Positions 1-6,521 of a stretch of DNA of 19,554 bases are shown piece by piece. The number at the start of each line of letters is the position of its first letter. Positions within the stretch are counted from its first letter, which is position 1. A model generated the notes under the pieces. It was not told the DNA's origin and did not search any database. It saw nothing but the letters and a program-made list of their open reading frames with translations. Source of the DNA: JAIBJN01 sp963839745 (lineage in GTDB: Bacteria; Actinomycetota; Thermoleophilia; Gaiellales; Gaiellaceae); NCBI GenBank assembly GCA_963839745.1, contig CAWIWC010000003.1, positions 1 through 19,554 on the forward strand, in the 5' to 3' direction. Both the position numbers and the translations under genes were made by a program.

Positions 1-29
1 AGGGTCCTTGGATCCGACACCATCCCGCT

Positions 30-1154
30 ATGACATCCGAGGTCGCTGTCGGCTTCGTCGCTCCTGGCTTCGAGCGGGTCAAGGAGGAGTTCGAGCGCAA
101 CTTCGCCGAGTGCGGCGAAGTCGGGGCCGCCTTCGCAGTCGTGCGGGACGGCGAGCTCGTCGTCGATCTCTGGGGCGGGGTCGCGGATGAGGCGACGGGC
201 CGGCGATGGGAGGAGGACACGCTTCAGGTCGTCTTCTCGGGAACGAAAGGCTTCGTCGCCGTCTCCCTCCTCGTGCTCGTCGACCGCGGGCTTCTGGACC
301 TCGACGCGCCGGTGTCCCGCTACTGGCCCGCGTTCGGCAAGGACGACGTTCGCGTACGGGACGTGGCGGCCCACACGGCCAAGCTGCCGGGCATCGACGA
401 GCCTGTCACCCTGCATGGAGCCCTCGCGGGCACCCGACCGCTCGAGCTGCTCGAGGCTCAGCGGCCGAGCGACGATCCGCGGGCAGGGCTCTGCTACCAC
501 GCGCTGACCTTCGGTTGGCTCGGCGGCGAGCTCGTTCGACGGGTCGACGGGCGCTCTGTCGGCCGCTTCTTCGCAGAGGAGATCGCCGGCCCGCTCGGGC
601 TCGAGGCCTGGATCGGCCTCCCCGCAGAACACGAGAGCCGCGTCTCCACCCTGGAGCTCGCACCCGACTGGCCTCGGAGTCCACACCTACGGGAGGAGAC
701 CTTCGCGGAGGACTCGCTGCTCCGCTCGATCTGGGGGAATCCGCCGCTTCTCTCGCGCGCGAGCTTCCCGTGCAACCGGCCGGAGCTCCACCAGGCCGAG
801 ATGCCGGCGATCGGCGGCATCGGCACGGCTCGCTCGATCGCCCGCCTGTACGCCTCGCTGGACAAGGTCCTCAGCCCGCAAGCCCTCGAGCTCGGACGGA
901 CGACGCTCTCTCAGGGCTGGGATGCAGCGCACGCGGGGCCCGTCCGCTTCGGGGTCGGCTTCCAGCTCCAGACCGAGAACATGCGCTTCGGGCCGGAGCC
1001 GGACGCGTTCGGTCACGACGGCGCCGGCGGCTCGGTCCACGGCGCCTGGCCTGCTCAGCGGGTCGGCTTCTCCTACGCCATGAACCTCATGCGCGACGAC
1101 CCGGAGGACAGGCGCTCGCTGGCCCTGCTCGAGGCGCTCTACTCGTCGCTGTAG
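30..1154 (+). CDS. Serine hydrolase of the beta-lactamase / class C esterase (EstB-like) family
   Basis: The 374-residue protein has the layout of beta-lactamase-fold esterases and D-aminopeptidases rather than of a true antibiotic-resistance enzyme. The nucleophile motif S-G-T-K is at residues 70-73 (SxxK). A tyrosine motif Y-H-A at 157-159 stands where YxN is usual, and an H-D-G triad at 330-332 stands where KTG or HxG is usual. No signal peptide is visible, so it should be cytoplasmic. Family members hydrolyse esters or small amides; the substrate cannot be read from the sequence. The ATG at 30 is chosen because residues 8-50 already match the family N-terminus. Only 29 bases precede it and no clear ribosome site is seen. 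It converges on the ASRT-like gene, and the two 3' ends overlap by 16 bp. A link to rhamnose use (for example de-esterifying rhamnosides) is speculation from position only. Confidence 0.85.
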   Translation: MTSEVAVGFVAPGFERVKEEFERNFAECGEVGAAFAVVRDGELVVDLWGGVADEATGRRWEEDTLQVVFSGTKGFVAVSLLVLVDRGLLDLDAPVSRYWPAFGKDDVRVRDVAAHTAKLPGIDEPVTLHGALAGTRPLELLEAQRPSDDPRAGLCYHALTFGWLGGELVRRVDGRSVGRFFAEEIAGPLGLEAWIGLPAEHESRVSTLELAPDWPRSPHLREETFAEDSLLRSIWGNPPLLSRASFPCNRPELHQAEMPAIGGIGTARSIARLYASLDKVLSPQALELGRTTLSQGWDAAHAGPVRFGVGFQLQTENMRFGPEPDAFGHDGAGGSVHGAWPAQRVGFSYAMNLMRDDPEDRRSLALLEALYSSL

Positions 1155-1507
1155 GCGATCGTCGTGAAGAGCGTGTAGCCGCCGGCGGTCGTGTCGAGCC
1201 GCGAATGCTGGAGCACGACCGGGACGTCGCTCTCGACGGCGTAGGCGAACGGCGTGCCGCGCGGGAGCTCGACGCCGAGCTGGTCGGCCCGGTCGAGGCG
1301 CACGTGCCACGTGCGCCTCGCGCCGAGGGACAGGATCACGTCGCCGATCGGCTCGCGATCCTCGAAGTAGAAGGTGAAGGCCACAGACGCGTCCTCGTCC
1401 GAGACGTTGAGGAGGCACGCAGCCTCGTGGCTCTCGAGGCCGTGTGACGACTCCGCCGGAAGGTACGCGTCCGGCACGAACCAGCGTCGTTTTCCGGCAG
1501 CTTTCAC
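1139..1507 (-). CDS. ASRT-like protein (sensory rhodopsin transducer family)
   Basis: This small protein of about 122 residues matches the Anabaena sensory rhodopsin transducer family. It has an R-W-F-V-P-D opening, the central block FEDREPIGD, and the C-terminal block ESDVPVVLQHSRLD followed by T-T-I-A-Y. The family is a soluble beta-sandwich that forms tetramers. It was first known as a partner of a microbial rhodopsin, but most members occur without one and have been proposed to bind carbohydrates or act in regulation. The GTG at 1507 is chosen because it places the conserved tryptophan near residue 8, as in relatives. The open frame extends further upstream but would run into rhaS and looks non-coding there; the Shine-Dalgarno is weak. 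It is the last gene after rhaS, 88 bp downstream and behind a strong hairpin, so it is probably co-transcribed with the rhamnose transporter. No rhodopsin is seen. The exact function is unknown. Confidence 0.85.
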   Translation of the reverse strand: MKAAGKRRWFVPDAYLPAESSHGLESHEAACLLNVSDEDASVAFTFYFEDREPIGDVILSLGARRTWHVRLDRADQLGVELPRGTPFAYAVESDVPVVLQHSRLDTTAGGYTLFTTIAYSDE

Positions 1508-1528
1508 TTTGACATCATCCGAAACGGT

Positions 1529-1562
1529 GGAGGGGCGGGAGCGATTTCGCCCCCGCCTCTCC
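1529..1562 (-). terminator. Stem-loop between rhaS and the ASRT-like gene
   Basis: Positions 1529-1543 and 1548-1562 form a 15-bp GC-rich stem with one mismatch and one G-U pair, closed by a 4-base loop. It starts 34 bp after the rhaS stop codon. There is no T-run after it on the minus strand, so it is more likely a partial terminator or an mRNA-stabilising 3' structure, as often follows binding-protein genes, than a full terminator. It could lower expression of the ASRT-like gene relative to rhaS. The role is inferred. Confidence 0.55.
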
Positions 1563-1595
1563 CCAGCCCATCGACCGGAAGTCGATGAAGTCCCG

Positions 1596-2756
1596 TCACT
1601 GCTCGACGTTCGTCTCGTCGTAGACGCTGAACGGGCCCATGAGGACGCGAAGCCCGTTGTCACGGGTCGGGTCCTTCTCGATCGTGTACTCGCCCATGCG
1701 ACCGGCCTCGAACTGGACGCCCTCTTCGGCCTCGATCTGGCCGGTGGCGATCCCGTACGCGGTGTAGTACGCCAGGTAGCCGAGGTCGACGAAGCTCCAG
1801 AGGGCGAACTGCGGGGCGCACCCGCTGAGGGTGTACTCCACCATCTCCTCAGGGAGCCCGAGACCGGACACCTTGACCTGGTCGCACAGACCCTCGTCCG
1901 TCATGGCCTTCCCGGCCGCGGCGATGCCGACCGTCGTCGGGGCCATGATCAGCTTGAGGTTCGGGTGCTTGTCGACCAGGCCGAGGGCCTCGTCGTACGA
2001 CTTCTCGGAGTCGTCGTCGCCGTAGACGGTGTCGACGAGCTCGAGGTTCGCGTACTTCGGATCCTGGAGAGCCTCTTCCATCGCCGCGATCCAGGCGTTC
2101 TGGTTGGCGGCGTCTGCAGAGGCGGACAGGATGGCGAACTCGCCGCCTTCCTCACCGAGGATCTCGAGGGCCATGTCGGCCATGACCACGCCGGTCTCGT
2201 CGAAGTCGACCTGCGCGATGAAGACGCTCTCACCCTCGCCCGACGGGATCGGCGAGTCCCAGGAGACGACCGTGACGCCCGCATCGGCCGCCTGCTGAAC
2301 GGACGGCTCGATCTGGTCGCCTGCGCAGTTCGAGATCATGATCGCGTTGCGACCCTGCGTGGTGGCGTTGGTCACCACGTCGATCTGTCCGGAGACGCAC
2401 TCCGCGGGGGAGGCGGGGCCGAGGTACTCGGCCGTATCGGCCTGGAGCTCCTCTGCGGCCTCCTGTGCCCCCTGGTTCGCCTGGTCGAAGACCGAGACGC
2501 CGGTCTGCTTCGGCAGGAGGACAGACGAGAAGTCCTGCCCCGGCTCGAACGTGACCACGCCGCCCTCGTCCCCGCCTCCGCCCGTGTCGGCCGGCGCGGT
2601 GTCCTGCGACGCTCCCTCGTCGTCCCCGTCGTCGTCCCCTCCGCAGGCCGCGGCGGCGAGGACGAGCACGACCACGAGGGCCGCGAGCATCCAAACGATG
2701 CTCCGTCGTTCCTCACCGTCGCGCCTCTTCTTGGGCAGCGACAACTGTCGGTTCAT
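1596..2756 (-). CDS. rhaS: Rhamnose ABC transporter substrate-binding lipoprotein RhaS
   Basis: The 386-residue precursor has a basic N-terminus, a hydrophobic segment at about 20-37, and a lipobox ending A-A-A-C with the lipidated cysteine at residue 38. An acidic, Gly-rich linker (about 39-65) follows, as is common in Gram-positive lipoproteins. The rest is a periplasmic-binding-protein type I (RbsB/LsrB-like) domain; the stretches VSWDSPIPSGEG and FVDLGYLAYYTAYG resemble rhamnose- and AI-2-type binding proteins. It should sit on the outer face of the membrane and deliver sugar to RhaP/RhaQ. The ATG at 2756 has a purine-rich AGGAGAGGTGA just before it and lies 14 bp after the rhaQ stop. Here rhaS is the last transporter gene rather than the first. 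Rhamnose specificity rests largely on the surrounding rhaI, rhaB and rhaEW genes. Confidence 0.92.
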   Translation of the reverse strand: MNRQLSLPKKRRDGEERRSIVWMLAALVVVLVLAAAACGGDDDGDDEGASQDTAPADTGGGGDEGGVVTFEPGQDFSSVLLPKQTGVSVFDQANQGAQEAAEELQADTAEYLGPASPAECVSGQIDVVTNATTQGRNAIMISNCAGDQIEPSVQQAADAGVTVVSWDSPIPSGEGESVFIAQVDFDETGVVMADMALEILGEEGGEFAILSASADAANQNAWIAAMEEALQDPKYANLELVDTVYGDDDSEKSYDEALGLVDKHPNLKLIMAPTTVGIAAAGKAMTDEGLCDQVKVSGLGLPEEMVEYTLSGCAPQFALWSFVDLGYLAYYTAYGIATGQIEAEEGVQFEAGRMGEYTIEKDPTRDNGLRVLMGPFSVYDETNVEQ

Positions 2757-2770
2757 TCACCTCTCCTCTC

Positions 2771-3823
2771 TCAATGTTGTGCGGGACGCAGTTCCGGTTC
2801 CTGTTGCGGCGTATCACCTCCCCCGTGGCGACTGGCGGCAGGCGGCGACCCCTGATCCGGTCCGACCACACGCCGGCGCGCTGCGAGGCGCCCGATGAGG
2901 TTCGGGACGAGCACCGAGAGGATCAGCAGGGCTCCGATGACCCCGAGCTGGGTGTTCTGGTCGTAGTTCGCAAGGCCCAGGCCGTTGCGGATGTTGAGCA
3001 CGATCAGGATCGCGAGGGCGACGCCGACGATCGTGCCGGAGCCGCCGAAGATGCTGACGCCGCCGAGGAGGACCATCGTGATGATGTCCAGCTCGAAACC
3101 GGTGGCGAGGTCGCCGCGGATGGTCCCCAGCCGTGCAGCGAAGAGCACGCCTGCGATCCCGGCGGCCGTGCCGGACGCGGTCATGATGATGAGCTTGTCG
3201 CGGGCGACGTTGATGCCCGAGTAGCGCGCGACGTTGGCGTTGTTGCCGATCACGTAGACGGAACGTCCAAACGCCGTCTTGTGCAGGATGATCCCGGCCA
3301 GGACGATCGCGACGAGGAAGAGGATGAAGGCCAGCGAGAAGCGGCCGACGAGCGGGTCCTGGCCGATGCGGTCGAACCACTCGGGGAAGTCGCCGATCGC
3401 GTTGTCCTCGACGATGATTCGCGCCGCTCCGCGGAAGCCGATCAGCCCCGCGAGCGTGACGACGAGCGAGGGCAATCCCATGAACGCGACGAAAGAGCCC
3501 TGGAGGAGGCCGGCGGCGGTCCCCGCGAGGATCGCGATCACGACGGCCACCTCGAAGGGAACGCCGCCCGCGTCGTGGAGCCCAGCAAGCACGCAGGCGC
3601 TGAAGCCCATCACCGACGCGACCGACAGGTCGATTTCGCCGTTGATGATCACGAAGGTCATGACCACGACGACGATGAGCTTCTCGATGGAGAGCTGGAA
3701 CATGTTCACGAAGTTCTGCTCTCCGAGATAGAAGGGCGAGAGCGAGATGTTCACGAAGAAGACGACGACGAGGATCGCGGACAGGAAAAGCTCCCAGCGC
3801 CACCGGAAGAGGCGGTCACGCAT
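2771..3823 (-). CDS. rhaQ: Rhamnose ABC transporter permease RhaQ
   Basis: This is a BPD-transp-2 (ribose/rhamnose class) inner-membrane permease of about 350 residues with many hydrophobic segments. It carries the family blocks NGEIDLSVASVMG, GLPSLVVTLAGL and GGVSIFGGSGTIVG. The reading frame is open for 25 more codons upstream. The ATG at 3823 is preferred because M-R-D-R-L-F begins the family-like N-terminus, AGGAG lies 9 bases before it, and the upstream extension would sit inside the rhaP reading frame. It then overlaps the rhaP stop codon by 8 bp, which suggests translational coupling. With RhaP it should form the heterodimeric channel energised by RhaT. The C-terminal tail of about 30 residues is polar and rich in Pro, Gly and Arg. 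Assigning P versus Q follows gene order only. Confidence 0.9.
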   Translation of the reverse strand: MRDRLFRWRWELFLSAILVVVFFVNISLSPFYLGEQNFVNMFQLSIEKLIVVVVMTFVIINGEIDLSVASVMGFSACVLAGLHDAGGVPFEVAVVIAILAGTAAGLLQGSFVAFMGLPSLVVTLAGLIGFRGAARIIVEDNAIGDFPEWFDRIGQDPLVGRFSLAFILFLVAIVLAGIILHKTAFGRSVYVIGNNANVARYSGINVARDKLIIMTASGTAAGIAGVLFAARLGTIRGDLATGFELDIITMVLLGGVSIFGGSGTIVGVALAILIVLNIRNGLGLANYDQNTQLGVIGALLILSVLVPNLIGRLAARRRVVGPDQGSPPAASRHGGGDTPQQEPELRPAQH

Positions 3824-4871
3824 CTGACGCCGCTCCTTGCTGGGGCGGGACGCCGGCTGAAGGCTCCCGCCTCGCGCGCGAGACCTGGAGACGCCCAAGC
3901 CGCTTGCCGAGGACGAAGTCCACGGAGACGGCGATGAGGATGAGGGCTCCGAGGACGGCGTCGCGCCAGAACTCGCTGAGCCCCGGAACCCTGAGCAGGC
4001 TCTGGTCGAGGAGGTTGATCAGCACCGCCCCGAGGAGGGCACCGAAGAGCGTGCCGGAGCCGCCGAAGATGTTGACTCCGCCGACGACCGCGGCGGCCAC
4101 GGACTGGAGCTCGAGGCCGGATCCCGCGACGACCGTGATGGTTCCGAAGCGGCTGAGGAACATGAATCCGGCGAGGCCGGCAAGCGCGCCGGAGGCGACG
4201 AACGCTCCGAGGACCACGCGGTTTACGGGCAGGCCGGCCTGGCTCGCGGCGTCGGGGTTCGAGCCGACCGCGTAGACCCAGCGTCCCCACTTGAGGTTCG
4301 CCAGCATCACCTGGAGGCAGAGGATCAGGACGACCACGGCCGCGACCACCGTTCGGATGTCGAGGTCGCCGATGCTCACGAGCGTCGAGTTCGGCAGTTC
4401 GATCAGCCAGTCGGGAAGGGAGTCCGCCGTGATCGTCTTCGCCTCGGCGTGGTTGATGAGCCACGTCCGGTAGATGGCGAGCGTCCCGAGCGTCACGATG
4501 ATCGAAGGGACACGCCCGTACGCGACGAGGGCGCCGTTGATGAGCCCCAGGCCGGCGCCGATGGACACGGCGATTGCAACGGCGAGCACCGGCGCGGTGT
4601 CGGGGTGGCTCTGGAGGTACTCGCCGGTCAGGTAGGCCGTCACGCCGACGACGGAGCCGACCGACAGATCGATGTTCCGGGTCAGGATGACGATGGTCTG
4701 ACCGGCCGCGAGCACCGCCGTGATGGCGACGCTCGTCGTGATGCGGTTGAAGAAGCTCCCGGTCAGGTAGTCGTCGATCAGAAAGCTGAACAGGAGCACC
4801 GCGAGCGCGATGACGACGATGAGCGAGAGCTCGCGGAGCCGCTCGGGGCGAAGTCTCAGCACCGCCGTCAT
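3816..4871 (-). CDS. rhaP: Rhamnose ABC transporter permease RhaP
   Basis: This 351-residue permease is paralogous to the neighbouring RhaQ. It has hydrophobic helices across its length and the same landmarks: RNIDLSVGSVVG, GRVPSIIVTLGT, the cytoplasmic G-S-N-P-D-A-A coupling segment, and GGVNIFGGSGTLFG. It is an integral membrane subunit of the rhamnose importer. The ATG at 4871 overlaps the rhaT stop codon in an ATGA, and its end overlaps rhaQ by 8 bp, so rhaT, rhaP and rhaQ are almost certainly translated from one message. The C-terminal tail is polar and extends about 25 residues past the last helix. The rhamnose assignment rests on the family and on the adjacent catabolic genes. Confidence 0.92.
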   Translation of the reverse strand: MTAVLRLRPERLRELSLIVVIALAVLLFSFLIDDYLTGSFFNRITTSVAITAVLAAGQTIVILTRNIDLSVGSVVGVTAYLTGEYLQSHPDTAPVLAVAIAVSIGAGLGLINGALVAYGRVPSIIVTLGTLAIYRTWLINHAEAKTITADSLPDWLIELPNSTLVSIGDLDIRTVVAAVVVLILCLQVMLANLKWGRWVYAVGSNPDAASQAGLPVNRVVLGAFVASGALAGLAGFMFLSRFGTITVVAGSGLELQSVAAAVVGGVNIFGGSGTLFGALLGAVLINLLDQSLLRVPGLSEFWRDAVLGALILIAVSVDFVLGKRLGRLQVSRARREPSAGVPPQQGAASDA

Positions 4872-6391
4872 TCGGCCCCCATCGCAGCCGTGATGACCCG
4901 CTCCTCGGTGGCCTCAGCCCGGTCGAACAGTCCCATCTGCCGGCCCTCGCGCATCACGAGGACCCGATCGCTCATCGCAAGCACCTCGGGCAGGTCGGAC
5001 GAGATGAGAATGATCGCCATCCCGGAGCGGGCGAGCTCGTCGACGATCTGGTGGACCTCGGCCTTGGCGCCGACGTCGATGCCCCGCGTCGGCTCGTCCA
5101 GGATGAGCACATCCGGCTTGGCGTTCAGCCACTTGGCGAGCATGGTCTTCTGCTGGTTGCCGCCCGAGAGCTGCTCGACGGGCGTGTCGAGTGACTGCGT
5201 CCGGATCGACAGCTTCCGCCGGAAGCTGTCTGCGACCTCGCGCTCCGCGGAGGAGTCGAGGAGCCGGAGCCGCGTCACGTAGTTCCGCAGCGTCGCGAGT
5301 GTGATGTTGGCGGTGAGCGACTGCGGGAGCGAGAGCCCGAGCTGGCGGCGGTCCTCGGAGAGATAGGCGATCCCGTCCCGAAGTGCCCGGCGCGGAGAGT
5401 GAGCGGCGATGCGCTTGCCGCGCAGCTGGACGGTTCCGGCGTCGGGAGGCGCGATCCCGAACAGCGCCAGGCCGACGTCGGTGCGGCCGGCACCGACGAG
5501 GCCCGCGAAGCCGAGCACCTCACCTTCGCGGAGGTCGAAGCTCACGCCGGAGAAGGCGCCTTCCCGGCCGAGCCCCTCGACCTTCAGGACGGGCTCGCCC
5601 GGTGCATGAGCGGTGCGCGCGAAGAATTCGGACATGTCCCGCCCGACCATTTCCCGGATCGCCCCGCCCTGGGTGACCTCGCTTCGCGGCCGCGACGAGA
5701 TCAAGCGGCCGTCCCGGAGCACGGTCACCCGGTCGGCGATCTCAAAGACCTCGTCGAGCCGGTGGCTGATGAAAAGCACAGCAACTCCGGAGTCCGTCAG
5801 CCGGCGGATCTGGGTGAAGAGCTCCGAGACCTCGTGCGCCGAGAGGGCGGCCGTCGGCTCGTCCATGATCAGGACGCGGACCTCGAGCGAGAGAGCCTTG
5901 GCGATCTCGACGGCCTGCTGGGAGGCGACGGTCAGCCCGCTCGCCAGCATGCGAACGTCGAGGCGTACGTCGATCCGTCCCAGAATGGCCTCCGCCTGGT
6001 CGTACATCCGGTGCCAGCGGACGAGCGCTCCGCGGTCCTGGTGGCTGATGAAGATGTTCTCGGCGACGTTGAGGTCGGGGAAGATCGCCGGCTCCTGGTA
6101 GATCGCGGCGATTCCGGCGCGCTGGGCGTCGGCCGAGGTCTTGAAGGTCGTTTCCTCGCCGCGGAGCACGATCTCGCCCGCGTCGGGCGAGTGGATCCCG
6201 GTCATGATCTTGATCAGCGTCGACTTGCCGGCGCCGTTCTCACCGAGGAGCGCGTGCGTCTCGCCCGGGTACAGCGACAGCGAGACGTCGGCGAGCGCCT
6301 GCGTCGCGTCGAAGCGCTTCGAGATCCCCTTCATCTCGAGAACGGGCACCCGCTCGACCGCGCCGTCGATGCTCGAGGGCGCCGCGCTCAT
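4868..6391 (-). CDS. rhaT: Rhamnose ABC transporter ATP-binding protein RhaT (two NBDs)
   Basis: This 507-residue ATPase is of the ribose/galactose/rhamnose class with two fused nucleotide-binding domains. NBD1 has Walker A GENGAGKST (50-58), Walker B VLIMDEPT (173-180) and the switch His at 210; its signature is degenerate (V-A-S-Q-Q at 155-159). NBD2 has the degenerate Walker A usual for the family (GLVGAGRTD at 297-305, lacking the lysine), a canonical LSGGNQQK signature (408-415) and Walker B VLILDEPT (428-435). One competent ATP site is therefore assembled from the two halves, as in known family members. The ATG at 6391 has GGAGG 7 bases upstream. That ribosome site lies in the loop of a perfect hairpin whose stem contains the start codon. 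RhaT leads the transporter unit rhaT-P-Q-S. Confidence 0.93.
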   Translation of the reverse strand: MSAAPSSIDGAVERVPVLEMKGISKRFDATQALADVSLSLYPGETHALLGENGAGKSTLIKIMTGIHSPDAGEIVLRGEETTFKTSADAQRAGIAAIYQEPAIFPDLNVAENIFISHQDRGALVRWHRMYDQAEAILGRIDVRLDVRMLASGLTVASQQAVEIAKALSLEVRVLIMDEPTAALSAHEVSELFTQIRRLTDSGVAVLFISHRLDEVFEIADRVTVLRDGRLISSRPRSEVTQGGAIREMVGRDMSEFFARTAHAPGEPVLKVEGLGREGAFSGVSFDLREGEVLGFAGLVGAGRTDVGLALFGIAPPDAGTVQLRGKRIAAHSPRRALRDGIAYLSEDRRQLGLSLPQSLTANITLATLRNYVTRLRLLDSSAEREVADSFRRKLSIRTQSLDTPVEQLSGGNQQKTMLAKWLNAKPDVLILDEPTRGIDVGAKAEVHQIVDELARSGMAIILISSDLPEVLAMSDRVLVMREGRQMGLFDRAEATEERVITAAMGAE

Positions 6392-6412
6392 CGGCCGACC
6401 TCCGGCCGATGA
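6388..6412 (-). promoter_or_regulatory. Perfect stem-loop holding the rhaT ribosome site and start codon
   Basis: The arms TCATCGGCC (6388-6396) and GGCCGATGA (6404-6412) are exact inverted repeats around a 7-base loop. On the minus strand the loop carries GGAGG, the ribosome-binding site of rhaT, and the stem contains the rhaT ATG. In mRNA this could mask the start codon while showing the ribosome site. Alternatively it could be a DNA operator. The structure is seen directly; its role is inferred. Confidence 0.55.
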
Positions 6413-6424
6413 GGGGGAGGGAGT

Positions 6425-6450
6425 GTGAGGGAACCGGGAGGTTCCTTCAC
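6425..6450 (-). repeat. 11-bp inverted repeat in the rhaEW-rhaT gap
   Basis: GTGAGGGAACC (6425-6435) and GGTTCCTTCAC (6440-6450) pair with one mismatch around a GGGA loop. It lies between the rhaEW terminator-like hairpin and the rhaT leader hairpin, so it could be an operator half-site pair or part of a structured leader. The core GGAACC/GGTTCC is exact. I cannot choose between these roles. Confidence 0.4.
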
Positions 6451-6469
6451 TGCATCAAAGAAGGGGGCT

Positions 6470-6496
6470 CGTGGGGGAAACATGGTTTCCCCCACG
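6470..6496 (-). terminator. Strong hairpin downstream of rhaEW
   Basis: CGTGGGGGAAAC (6470-6481) and GTTTCCCCCACG (6485-6496) are a perfect 12-bp inverted repeat with a 3-base centre. It starts 26 bp after the rhaEW stop codon. On the minus strand it is followed by a pyrimidine-rich stretch but not a clean T-run. It most likely ends or attenuates the rhaR-rhaB-rhaEW message before the transporter genes. Confidence 0.6.
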
Positions 6497-6521
6497 CGAG
6501 CGAGCGCTGAGCGAGCGACCC

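Noticed and set aside
206..1447. A 413-codon plus-strand frame across the hydrolase and ASRT-like genes
   Set aside because: It spans the end of one real gene and the antisense of another and is extremely Arg/Ala-rich.
2774..6412. Long plus-strand open frames opposite rhaT, rhaP and rhaQ (for example 2774-3937, 4449-5282, 5399-6412)
   Set aside because: They are antisense shadows of high-GC genes: composition is dominated by Arg, Asp, Glu and Gly with no family motifs, while the minus strand has clear conserved proteins.
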